Source: Enterobacter sp. kpr-6 (GTDB taxonomy: Bacteria > Pseudomonadota > Gammaproteobacteria > Enterobacterales > Enterobacteriaceae). Taken from it: a stretch of 64,000 nucleotides of DNA. Position numbers and translations under genes: made by a program. The notes beneath the pieces were generated by a model. That model did not search any database. It was not told the DNA's origin and was given only the letters and a program-made list of their open reading frames with translations. The stretch spans positions 62,001 to 126,000 of the forward strand of contig NZ_FOYH01000010.1 in the NCBI RefSeq assembly GCF_900116015.1. The letters are read 5' to 3'. Below, one piece after another: positions 17,055 through 24,531 of the stretch (the first letter of the stretch is position 1; each line of letters opens with the position of its first letter).

Positions 17055-17888
17055 ATGACAGTGAAAGCAAAGCGTTTCCGCATCGGGGTGGAAGGTGCCA
17101 CCACCGACGGACGCGAAATCCAGCGTGAATGGCTGGTACAAATGGCTGCCAGCTACAACCCTGCGGTTTATACGGCGCAAATTAACCTTGAGCACATTAA
17201 AGGCTATTCGCCGGATGGCACGTTTAAGCGTTATGGGCATGTCACCGGCTTAACCGCCGAAGAAATCACGGAAGGGCCATTAAAAGGGAAAATGGCGCTA
17301 TACGCCGAAATTAACCCGTCGCCTGATCTGATTAGCCTGATTAAGCAGTGGCAAAAGCAATTCACCTCCATGGAAGTCAGCCCGAAGTTTGCCGACACCG
17401 GCAAAGCCTACCTTGTGGGGCTGGCCGCCACTGACGATCCGGCGAGCCTGGGCACCGAGATGCTGGCTTTCAGTGCCACCGCCAAACAGAACCCGCTGGC
17501 TAACCGCAAGCTAAGCCCTGAAAACCTGTTTACCGCCGCCGAAGAAACGCTGATCGAACTGGAAGAAACCCAGGACGAAAAGCCGTCCCTCTTTGCCCGC
17601 GTCACCGCGCTGTTCACCAAAAAAGAGCAGACCGATGATGCGCGTTTTTCAGACGTGCACAAAGCCGTCGAGCTGGTCGCCACCGAGCAGCAGAACCTGA
17701 GCGAGCGCACTGATAAATCCCTGTCCGACCAGGACGCGCGCATTTCTGAGCTTGAATCCTCGCTGCAGGAGCAGCAGGCCGCCTTTGCCGAGCTTCAGCA
17801 GCAGCTGAGCCGTGAAGACAGCCGTAAAGATTACCGCCAGCGCGCGCCGGGCGGTGACGCACCGGCAGGCACCCTGACCAATTGCTGA
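17055..17888 (+). CDS. O: Capsid scaffold and protease gpO
   Basis: 277 residues (P2 gpO 284). The N-terminal half is the serine protease that matures the capsid, with D18, H47 and a Ser near 105-109 in the expected order. The C-terminal half is a long charged coiled coil that scaffolds gpN (SLSDQDARISELESSLQEQQ). First gene of the O-N-M-L late operon, downstream of the Ogr site. Confidence 0.93.
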   Translation: MTVKAKRFRIGVEGATTDGREIQREWLVQMAASYNPAVYTAQINLEHIKGYSPDGTFKRYGHVTGLTAEEITEGPLKGKMALYAEINPSPDLISLIKQWQKQFTSMEVSPKFADTGKAYLVGLAATDDPASLGTEMLAFSATAKQNPLANRKLSPENLFTAAEETLIELEETQDEKPSLFARVTALFTKKEQTDDARFSDVHKAVELVATEQQNLSERTDKSLSDQDARISELESSLQEQQAAFAELQQQLSREDSRKDYRQRAPGGDAPAGTLTNC

Positions 17889-17904
17889 TGGAGCATAAAA
17901 CCCG

Positions 17905-18966
17905 ATGAAAAAGAATACCCGCTTTGCCTTTAACGCCTATCTGCAGCAGCTGGCGCGCCTGAACCAGGTGGAAGTTGAAGAGCTTTCCAGCAAGTTCACC
18001 GTGGACCCGTCCGTGCAGCAGACGCTGGAAGACCAGATCCAGCAGTCCGCCGCTTTTCTGACGCTGATTAACATCACGCCGGTTGCGGAGCAGTCCGGCC
18101 AGCTGCTTGGCCTGGGCGTTGGCTCCACCATTGCCGGAACTACCGACACCACGACCAAAGAGCGCGAACCTACCGATCCGATGCTGATGGAAGACGTGGA
18201 ATATAAATGCGAACAGACCAACTTTGACACGGTGCTGACCTACGCAAAGCTGGACCTGTGGGCGAAATTCCAGGACTTCCAGGTGCGTATCCGTAACGCC
18301 ATCATCAAGCGCCAGGCGCTGGACCGCATCATGATCGGCTTCAATGGCGTGAAGCGCGCCAAAACCTCTAACCGCGCTGAAAACCCGCTGCTGCAGGACG
18401 TGAATAAGGGCTGGCTGCAGAAAATCCGCGAAGACGCGCCGGACCACGTTATGGGCAGCACCACCCAGGACGGCACCACCACGGCAGGCGCGGTGAAGGT
18501 GGGCAAGGGCGGCGACTATGCCAACCTGGACGCCGTGGTGATGGATGCGGTTAACGAGCTGATCGACGTGGTTTACCAGGATGATGACGAGCTGGTTGTC
18601 ATCTGCGGCCGCGAGCTGCTGTCTGACAAGTATTTCCCGCTGGTTAACAAAGAGCAGGAAAACAGCGAGAAAATCGCCGCCGATCTGATTATCAGCCAGA
18701 AACGCATGGGCGGCCTGCAGGCGGTGCGTGCGCCGTTCTTCCCGGCCAATGCCCTGCTGATCACCCGTCTGGATAACGTGTCCATCTACTGGCAGGAGGA
18801 CACCCGCCGCCGTTCTGTTATCGACAACCCGAAACGTGACCGGATTGAAAACTTCGAATCCGTCAACGAAGCGTACGTGATTGAAGACTACCGCTGCGCG
18901 GCCCTGGTCGAAAATATCGAAATCGGTGATTTCAGCGCGCCAGCTGCGCCGGAAGGTGGGGAGTAA
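17905..18966 (+). CDS. N: Major capsid protein gpN
   Basis: 353 residues (P2 gpN 357), HK97-fold capsid protein of the P2 family (FAFNAYLQQLARLNQ at the N-terminus, LGLGVGSTIAGTTDTTT in the middle). In P2 the first 31 residues are removed by gpO. Seventeen bases after gpO. Confidence 0.95.
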   Translation: MKKNTRFAFNAYLQQLARLNQVEVEELSSKFTVDPSVQQTLEDQIQQSAAFLTLINITPVAEQSGQLLGLGVGSTIAGTTDTTTKEREPTDPMLMEDVEYKCEQTNFDTVLTYAKLDLWAKFQDFQVRIRNAIIKRQALDRIMIGFNGVKRAKTSNRAENPLLQDVNKGWLQKIREDAPDHVMGSTTQDGTTTAGAVKVGKGGDYANLDAVVMDAVNELIDVVYQDDDELVVICGRELLSDKYFPLVNKEQENSEKIAADLIISQKRMGGLQAVRAPFFPANALLITRLDNVSIYWQEDTRRRSVIDNPKRDRIENFESVNEAYVIEDYRCAALVENIEIGDFSAPAAPEGGE

Positions 18967-18969
18967 CGC

Positions 18970-19620
18970 ATGAGCCTGAGTCCCGCACGGCAGCACCGCC
19001 TGCGCATTCAGGCCGAACAGGCCGCCCGGGAGGGCGGCAGTGTTCGCCATGCGTCCGGCTATGACCTGATGCTGCTGCAGCTGGCAGAAGACCGCCGCCG
19101 CCTTAAGGGTATTCAGTCCACCGTGAAAAAGGCGGCAATCAAGGTGGAGCTTCTGCCGAAGTATGCCGCATGGGCGGAGGGCGTGCTGGCTGCCGGAGGT
19201 GCGCAGCAGGATGACGTGCTGATGTACGTGATGCTGTGGCGTATCGATGCCGGTGATTATGCCGGTGCGCTGGAAATCGGGCGCCATGCGCTGCGCCATG
19301 GCTGGGTGATGCCGCTGGGCAACCGCAACGTGCAGACCGTTCTGGCGGAAGAAATGGCGGACGCCGCACAAAGCGCCCTGCTGGCCGCCGCCGGTTTTGA
19401 TGCCGATCTGCTCCTGCAGACGCTGGAACTGACTACCGATCTGGATATGCCGGACCAGTCCCGGGCACGCCTGCACAAAGCCATCGGCGCGGTACTGACC
19501 GAAAGCAACCCGGCTTCAGCCCTTAATCACCTTACCCATGCGCTGCAGCTCGATCCCCGCTGCGGCGTGAAAAAAGAAAAGCAGCAGCTGGAGCGCAGAT
19601 TGCGCAGTGACAGCCGCTAA
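18970..19620 (+). CDS. M: Terminase small subunit gpM
   Basis: 216 residues, P2 gpM family, the endonuclease/cos-recognition subunit of terminase that works with gpP. Three bases after gpN. Helical throughout with a conserved N-terminal SPARQHRLRIQAEQAAREG. Confidence 0.93.
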   Translation: MSLSPARQHRLRIQAEQAAREGGSVRHASGYDLMLLQLAEDRRRLKGIQSTVKKAAIKVELLPKYAAWAEGVLAAGGAQQDDVLMYVMLWRIDAGDYAGALEIGRHALRHGWVMPLGNRNVQTVLAEEMADAAQSALLAAAGFDADLLLQTLELTTDLDMPDQSRARLHKAIGAVLTESNPASALNHLTHALQLDPRCGVKKEKQQLERRLRSDSR

Positions 19621-19713
19621 CGAACGTGCCCCGCGCACGGGCGGCACGGGGTGGCGAAAGGCACAGCCACATCAAAACCCCGTCCACCGCCCACTATTTC
19701 AGGAGAAAGCCGC

Positions 19714-20178
19714 ATGCAGTTTATTGCGCCAGAACAGGCACCGGAACAGGCGGACGTTATTAAAAATACGCCATTCTGGCCTGATGTAAACCTGTCGGAA
19801 TTTCGCAGCGTGATGCGCACTGACGGCACGGTGACGCAGCCCCGTCTGAGGCAGGTTGCGCTGACAGCCATTTCCGAAGTTAACGCTGAGCTGTACGACT
19901 TCCGCAACCGCCAGCAGATGCTGGGCTACCGGGATCTGGCTGACGTGCCGGCGGAAATGCTGGACGGCAAAAGCGAGCGCATCCAGCACTACCTGAACGC
20001 CGTGTATTGCTGGGCGCGCGCCGTGCTCAATGAGCGTTACCAGGATTATGACGCCACGGCGTCCGGGGTAAAGCGAGGGGAGGAACTGGCGGAGGCCAGC
20101 GGCGATCTGTGGCGTGATGCCCGCTGGGCTATCAGCCGGGTGCAGGATGCACCGCACTGCACGGTGGAGCTTATCTGA
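19714..20178 (+). CDS. L: Head completion protein gpL
   Basis: 154 residues, P2 gpL family head-tail connector. ATG 19714 is chosen for its AGGAGAAAG ribosome site; the open frame upstream of it is short and unsupported. The last base is shared with the start of gpX. Confidence 0.92.
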   Translation: MQFIAPEQAPEQADVIKNTPFWPDVNLSEFRSVMRTDGTVTQPRLRQVALTAISEVNAELYDFRNRQQMLGYRDLADVPAEMLDGKSERIQHYLNAVYCWARAVLNERYQDYDATASGVKRGEELAEASGDLWRDARWAISRVQDAPHCTVELI

Positions 20179-20381
20179 TGAAAGTGCGTGCGCACCAGTA
20201 TGACACGGTGGACGCGCTTTGCTGGCGTCATTACGGGCGCACGCAGGGTGTCACCGAGCAGGTTCTGCAGGCAAATCCGGGGCTGGCAGAGTATGGCCCT
20301 TTTTTACCGCACGGGCTGCAGGTGGAGCTGCCGGATATTCCGGCGACAACCACGGCGCAGACCGTCCAGCTATGGGACTGA
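20178..20381 (+). CDS. X: Tail protein gpX
   Basis: 67 residues, P2 gpX, a small LysM-like tail protein (YDTVDALCWRHYG, then LPHGLQVELPD). Coupled to gpL by overlap. Confidence 0.92.
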   Translation: MKVRAHQYDTVDALCWRHYGRTQGVTEQVLQANPGLAEYGPFLPHGLQVELPDIPATTTAQTVQLWD

Positions 20382-20384
20382 ATT

Positions 20385-20600
20385 ATGACGCTTGAACGAA
20401 TCAGCGCCTTTATCACGTACTGCATCGCTGTTTTGCTGGCATGGCTGGGCGATCTGTCGCTTAAGGATGCTTCAACGGTTGGCGGCGTGCTGATTGGTGT
20501 GCTGATGCTGGCTATCAACTGGTACTACAAGCACAAAACCTACCAGCTGCTGCGCGACGGGCAAATCACGCGGGGGGAATATGAATCCTTCAATCGTTAA
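20385..20600 (+). CDS. Phage holin
   Basis: 71-residue membrane protein with two hydrophobic segments (about 9-24 and 31-47) and a charged C-terminal tail, of the HP1/186-type holin family. It would time lysis by opening the inner membrane. It overlaps the lysozyme gene by 20 bases. Confidence 0.88.
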   Translation: MTLERISAFITYCIAVLLAWLGDLSLKDASTVGGVLIGVLMLAINWYYKHKTYQLLRDGQITRGEYESFNR

Positions 20601-21096
20601 ACGCTGCCTTGTCGGGGGGGTGCTGGCTATCGCCGCCACGCTGCCCGGTTTCCAGTCGCTGAATACCTCCGTCGAGGGACTGAAGCTGTTAGCTGATTTT
20701 GAGGGGTGCCGCCTGCAGCCTTACCAGTGCAGCGCGGGTGTCTGGACTGACGGGATCGGCAACACGTCAGGCGTGGTGCCAGGTAAAACCATCACGGAAC
20801 GGCAGGCGGCGCAGGGGTTAATCAGCAATGTGTTGCTGACGGAAAAAAGGCTGGATGCGTGCCTGAAGGTCAAGCCCCCGCAGCATGTTTACGATGCGCT
20901 GGTAAGCATCGGATTCAACGTGGGCACCGGCGCAATATGCCGATCCACCATGGTGTCCTACATCAACCGCCAGCAGTGGTGGCAGGCATGTAACGAGCTG
21001 CCGCGCTGGGTTTACGTCAACGGTAAGAAAAATAAAGGGCTGGAGAACCGCCGCGCGCGGGAGCTGGCATGGTGCCTTAAAGGCGCTGGCGTATGA
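20581..21096 (+). CDS. Endolysin, GH24 lysozyme with SAR-type N-terminus
   Basis: 171-residue muramidase. The catalytic triad follows E-8aa-C-5aa-T (E41, C50, T56 in FEGCRLQPYQCSAGVWTDGIG), the Cys variant of the usual E-D-T. Residues about 9-23 are a weakly hydrophobic, Ala/Gly-rich segment typical of signal-anchor-release endolysins, so it may cross the membrane by itself and be activated on release. It is followed directly by the spanin genes. Confidence 0.9.
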   Translation: MNPSIVKRCLVGGVLAIAATLPGFQSLNTSVEGLKLLADFEGCRLQPYQCSAGVWTDGIGNTSGVVPGKTITERQAAQGLISNVLLTEKRLDACLKVKPPQHVYDALVSIGFNVGTGAICRSTMVSYINRQQWWQACNELPRWVYVNGKKNKGLENRRARELAWCLKGAGV

Positions 21097-21521
21097 CACG
21101 TGCATTAGTAGTAGTGCTGGCGCTGACTGTTGCGGCGCTGGGCTGGCAGTCCTGGCGGCTTAACACTGCCAGCCACACCATCGAGACGCAGGGCGTGGCG
21201 CTGAAAAACAAAGCGCAGGAACTGACGAAGAAAAACAGCCAGCTGATCGGCCTGTCCATTCTGACTGAAACCAACAGCCGGGAGCAGATGCGGCTTTATG
21301 CGGCGGCGGAGCAGACCTCCGCGCTGCTGCGCAACCGTCAGCACCGGATAGAGGAACTGAAACGTGAAAATGAGGATTTGCGCCGCTGGGCTGACACTCC
21401 TTTGCCTGCTGACATTATCCGGCTGCGGGAACGTCCGGCCCTCGCCGGAGGTGCAGCTTACCGTGAGTGGCTGTCCCAGAGTGACGCAGTGCCGCCTGGA
21501 AAGGTCAGCGCCGCGCAGTAA
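21093..21521 (+). CDS. lysB: Inner-membrane spanin LysB (Rz-like)
   Basis: 142 residues with one N-terminal transmembrane segment (about 3-20) and a long periplasmic coiled coil, the i-spanin architecture. With LysC it fuses the membranes in the last step of lysis. ATGA overlap with the endolysin. Confidence 0.85.
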   Translation: MTRALVVVLALTVAALGWQSWRLNTASHTIETQGVALKNKAQELTKKNSQLIGLSILTETNSREQMRLYAAAEQTSALLRNRQHRIEELKRENEDLRRWADTPLPADIIRLRERPALAGGAAYREWLSQSDAVPPGKVSAAQ

Positions 21522-21654
21522 CGGCGCTCTGAATGCGGTGCTGGATGAAACGGAGGCCGCCTGGGCGGCGTGTGCTGACAAAGTGGACACGATAATTGCG
21601 TGTCAGGAGCGAGACAGTGAACAAGCCGCAGTCTTTACGCAGCGCCCTGAATAA
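21370..21654 (+). CDS. lysC: Outer-membrane spanin lipoprotein LysC (Rz1-like)
   Basis: About 94 residues, starting inside lysB in another frame. A lipoprotein signal ends in LTLSGC, and the Pro-containing start of the mature protein (GNVRPSPEV) is typical of o-spanins. ATG 21370 is chosen; GTG 21364 is possible. The 3' end overlaps the start of gpR. Confidence 0.85.
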   Translation: MRICAAGLTLLCLLTLSGCGNVRPSPEVQLTVSGCPRVTQCRLERSAPRSNGALNAVLDETEAAWAACADKVDTIIACQERDSEQAAVFTQRPE

Positions 21655-22048
21655 GGCGGTGCCGTATGTCCGCAGTAACCCGGACAAACTGCACCTGTTT
21701 GTGGATAACGGCTCACTGGTGGCAACCGGGGCCAGCTCCATGTCATGGGAGTATCGCTACACCCTGAACGTGGTGATCGAGGATTTCAGCGGGGACCAGA
21801 ATCTGCTGATGGCTCCCGTTCTGCTCTGGCTCACGGACAATCAGCCGGATGCCATTAATAACCCTGAGCTGCGCGAAAAGCTGTTTACCTTTGACGTGGA
21901 TATTCTGCGCAATGATGTGTGCGATATCAGCCTGAACCTGCAGCTGACGGAGCGCGTGCTGGTCAGCACTGACGGGGGCGTGTCGAGCGTTGAAGCTGTG
22001 CCGGAACCGAACGTACCGGAAGAAATGTGGACGGTGAAGCATGGGTGA
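21617..22048 (+). CDS. R: Tail completion protein gpR
   Basis: 143 residues, P2 gpR family. GTG 21617 is chosen because AGGAG lies 7 bases upstream and the P2 protein starts at the same motif (NKPQSLRSAL). It overlaps lysC and gpS. Confidence 0.9.
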   Translation: MNKPQSLRSALNKAVPYVRSNPDKLHLFVDNGSLVATGASSMSWEYRYTLNVVIEDFSGDQNLLMAPVLLWLTDNQPDAINNPELREKLFTFDVDILRNDVCDISLNLQLTERVLVSTDGGVSSVEAVPEPNVPEEMWTVKHG

Positions 22049-22298
22049 TCTGCAGAGAGTGGATGACTGGCTGGCAGCATTGCTGGCGAATCTGGAGCCT
22101 GCCGCACGCAGCCGCATGATGCGTCAGCTGGCGCAGGAATTGCGTCGCAGTCAGCAGCAGAATATCAGGCTGCAGCGAAACCCGGACGGGAGCGGATACG
22201 AGCCGCGCCGGGTAACTGAAAAATATTATCTCCTGGCTCAGCAATCCGGGCATTGTGTAAAGCATTGCACAATGCCCGGAACGTGCAGTACAGACTAA
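22041..22298 (+). pseudogene. S: Tail completion protein gpS, truncated at a large deletion
   Basis: The first about 61 residues match P2-type gpS (SRMMRQLAQELRRSQQQNIR, then RNPDGSGYEPRR). The frame then runs into unrelated sequence and stops after 85 codons, where complete gpS has about 150. Immediately downstream are a late-promoter site and gpFI, so the junction at about 22225 marks loss of the rest of S and of V, W, J, I, H and G. The protein is probably inactive. Confidence 0.85.
22246..22279. promoter_or_regulatory. Late promoter site (Ogr) before FI, within a 12-bp inverted repeat
   Basis: TTGT-N12-ACAA at 22253-22272 matches the Ogr/Delta consensus. It is embedded in a longer perfect inverted repeat (CCGGGCATTGTG/CACAATGCCCGG) with a 10-base loop. 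It lies about 70 bases upstream of gpFI, so it is the PF-type late promoter that survived the deletion. Confidence 0.75.
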
Positions 22299-22342
22299 TC
22301 ATCCAGATGATAGGTGCTCCCACTTAAACCGGAGACTGCCTT

Positions 22343-23515
22343 ATGGCTCAGGATTACCACCACGGGGTGCGCGTTGTTGAAGTCAACGACGGCACCCGAT
22401 CCATTTCCACGGTGAGCACTGCTATCGTGGGCATGGTCTGCACCGGCGATGATGCCGATGCGTCCATGTTTCCCCTCAATAAGCCTGTCCTGCTGACTGA
22501 CGTACTGACCGCCAGCGGCAAAGCTGGGGAGTCCGGCACGCTGGCCCGCTCGCTGGATGCGATTGCCGACCAGGCAAAACCTGTGACCGTTGTCGTGCGC
22601 GTGGCACAGGGCGAAACCGAAGAAGAAACCACCTCCAACATTATCGGCGGCGTAACGGCTGAAGGGAAAAAGACGGGCATTAAGGCTCTGCTTTCTGCTC
22701 AGTCGCAGCTCGGCGTTAAGCCGCGCATTCTCGGTGTGCCCGGGCATGATACGCAGGCGGTTGCCACTGAACTGCTCAGCGTGGCGCAGAGCCTGCGCGG
22801 GTTTGCCTACGTGTCCGCCTACGGCTGTAAAACGGTGGAGGAGACTATTGCCTACCGCGACAACTTCAGCCAGCGCGAAGGGATGCTGATCTGGCCTGAC
22901 TTCATCAACTTTGACACCGTGCTGAATGCGGACGCAACGGCTTACGCTACCGCCCGTGCGCTCGGCCTGCGCGCCAAAATTGACGAGCAGACAGGCTGGC
23001 ACAAAACCCTGTCCAACGTGGGCGTGAATGGCGTCACCGGCATTTCTGCAGATGTGTTCTGGGACCTGCAGGACCCGGCCACTGATGCGGGCCTGCTGAA
23101 CCAGAACGACGTGACCACCCTGATCCGCAAAGACGGCTTTCGCTACTGGGGCTCCCGCTGCCTCAGTGACGATCCTCTGTTTGCCTTTGAAAACTACACC
23201 CGCACGGCGCAGGTGCTGGCTGACACCATCGCTGAGGCGCATATGTGGGCGGTGGATAAGCCGCTTAACCCCTCGCTGGCCCGCGACATTATCGAAGGTA
23301 TCCGCGCCAAAATGCGCAGTCTGGTGAGCCAGGGCTATCTCATTGGTGCGGACTGCTGGCTGGATGAATCCGTGAACGATAAAGACTCCCTGAAGGCCGG
23401 GAAGCTCACTATCGACTACGACTACACGCCGGTGCCACCGCTGGAAAACCTGATGCTGCGCCAGCGCATCACCGATCAGTACCTGATGAACTTTGCCAGC
23501 CAGGTCAGCGCATAA
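22343..23515 (+). CDS. FI: Tail sheath protein gpFI
   Basis: 390 residues (P2 FI 396), the contractile sheath subunit. Typical family start ([15 protein letters not shown]) and C-terminus. First gene of the FI-FII-E-T-U-D tail operon after the surviving late promoter. Confidence 0.95.
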   Translation: MAQDYHHGVRVVEVNDGTRSISTVSTAIVGMVCTGDDADASMFPLNKPVLLTDVLTASGKAGESGTLARSLDAIADQAKPVTVVVRVAQGETEEETTSNIIGGVTAEGKKTGIKALLSAQSQLGVKPRILGVPGHDTQAVATELLSVAQSLRGFAYVSAYGCKTVEETIAYRDNFSQREGMLIWPDFINFDTVLNADATAYATARALGLRAKIDEQTGWHKTLSNVGVNGVTGISADVFWDLQDPATDAGLLNQNDVTTLIRKDGFRYWGSRCLSDDPLFAFENYTRTAQVLADTIAEAHMWAVDKPLNPSLARDIIEGIRAKMRSLVSQGYLIGADCWLDESVNDKDSLKAGKLTIDYDYTPVPPLENLMLRQRITDQYLMNFASQVSA

Positions 23516-23524
23516 GGAGGCAGC

Positions 23525-24040
23525 ATGGCTTTACCACGCAAGTTAAAACACCTGAACCTGTTCAACGACGGGAACAACTGGCAGGGGATCATCGAGTCCA
23601 TGACCCTGCCGAAATTTACGCGCAAATATGAGAAATATCGCGGTGGTGGTATGCCCGGCGCGGTTGATGTGGACATGGGGCTGGATGACGGCGCGCTGGA
23701 CACCGAATTTTCCATTGGCGGTACTGAACTGCTGCTCTTTAAGCAGATGGGTAAAACCACGGTTGACGGCATCCAGCTGCGTTTCACCGGCTCCATTCAG
23801 CGGGATGACACCGGGGAAGTGCAGGCGGTGGAGTTGGTTGTGCGCGGACGCCATAAGGAAGTGGATTCCGGCGAGTGGAAGACCGGCGAAAGCAACACCA
23901 CTAAAGTCAGCAGCACCAACAGCTACGCGAAGCTGACCATTAACGGCGAAGTGCTCTATGAGGTCGATCTGGTCAACATGATTGAAATCGTTGACGGTAC
24001 GGACCTGATGGAAGCGCACCGTAACGCCCTGGGCCTCTGA
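23525..24040 (+). CDS. FII: Tail tube protein gpFII
   Basis: 171 residues (P2 FII 172), the inner tube subunit. AAGGAGG ribosome site overlapping the end of FI. Normal length and family motifs (LPRKLKHLNLFNDGNNW). Confidence 0.95.
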   Translation: MALPRKLKHLNLFNDGNNWQGIIESMTLPKFTRKYEKYRGGGMPGAVDVDMGLDDGALDTEFSIGGTELLLFKQMGKTTVDGIQLRFTGSIQRDDTGEVQAVELVVRGRHKEVDSGEWKTGESNTTKVSSTNSYAKLTINGEVLYEVDLVNMIEIVDGTDLMEAHRNALGL

Positions 24041-24094
24041 TTAACCTTAACGGCGCGGGCTTCCGCGCCAGTAACCTCTTAACAGGAAAAGAAC

Positions 24095-24397
24095 ATGAGC
24101 GATAACCTGACTGAAAAGACCGTACAGCTGGACACCCCTATCAAGCGCGGTAAAACCGAAATCACAGAGATTGTACTGCGCAAACCGCAGTCCGGCGCGC
24201 TGCGTGGCACCCGCCTGCAGGCCATTATGGATATGGACGTGGGCGCAATGATGACCGTCATTCCGCGTATCTCCACGCCGACCCTGACGGCGCAGGAAAT
24301 GGCAGAGCTGGACCCTGCCGATCTCACCGCGCTGTCCGTTGAGGTGGTAACTTTTTTGTTGAAGAAGTCGGTGCTTGCCGGTTTACCGACAGCCTGA
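24095..24397 (+). CDS. E: Tail assembly chaperone gpE
   Basis: 100 residues, P2 gpE family. It is also the N-terminal part of the E/E' frameshift product that chaperones the tape-measure protein. The slip site T-TTT-TTG lies at 24352-24358 near codon 87. Confidence 0.92.
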   Translation: MSDNLTEKTVQLDTPIKRGKTEITEIVLRKPQSGALRGTRLQAIMDMDVGAMMTVIPRISTPTLTAQEMAELDPADLTALSVEVVTFLLKKSVLAGLPTA

Positions 24398-24531
24398 CGG
24401 TTGACGATCTGGTGGCAGATATCGCCACCATTTTTCACTGGCCGCCGTCCGTCACTGACGTTATGCCGCTGACCGAAGTGCTGGAGTGGCGGCATAAAGC
24501 GATTCAGAGAAGCGGGGCCAGCGATGAGTGA
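24095..24531 (+). CDS. Tail assembly chaperone E/E' by -1 ribosomal frameshift
   Basis: The heptamer T-TTT-TTG at 24352-24358 is in the gpE reading phase. A -1 slip enters a frame that stays open to TGA at 24529-24531 and encodes a GpE-family C-terminus (LVADIATIFHWPPSVTDVMP, LTEVLEWRHKAIQRSG). P2 makes E/E' in the same way. The product would be about 146 residues; its end overlaps the gpT start by 8 bases. Confidence 0.85.

Noticed and set aside
17614..19476. 620-codon open frame on the minus strand
   Set aside because: It lies antisense to gpO, gpN and gpM, which are clear P2 homologues; His/Gln-rich low-complexity composition is typical of a shadow frame in GC-rich DNA.
22246..22279. Inverted repeat read as an invertible tail-fibre crossover site or terminator
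   Set aside because: It fits TTGT-N12-ACAA exactly and has no T tract, no second copy and no invertase gene; a late-promoter activator site explains it better.
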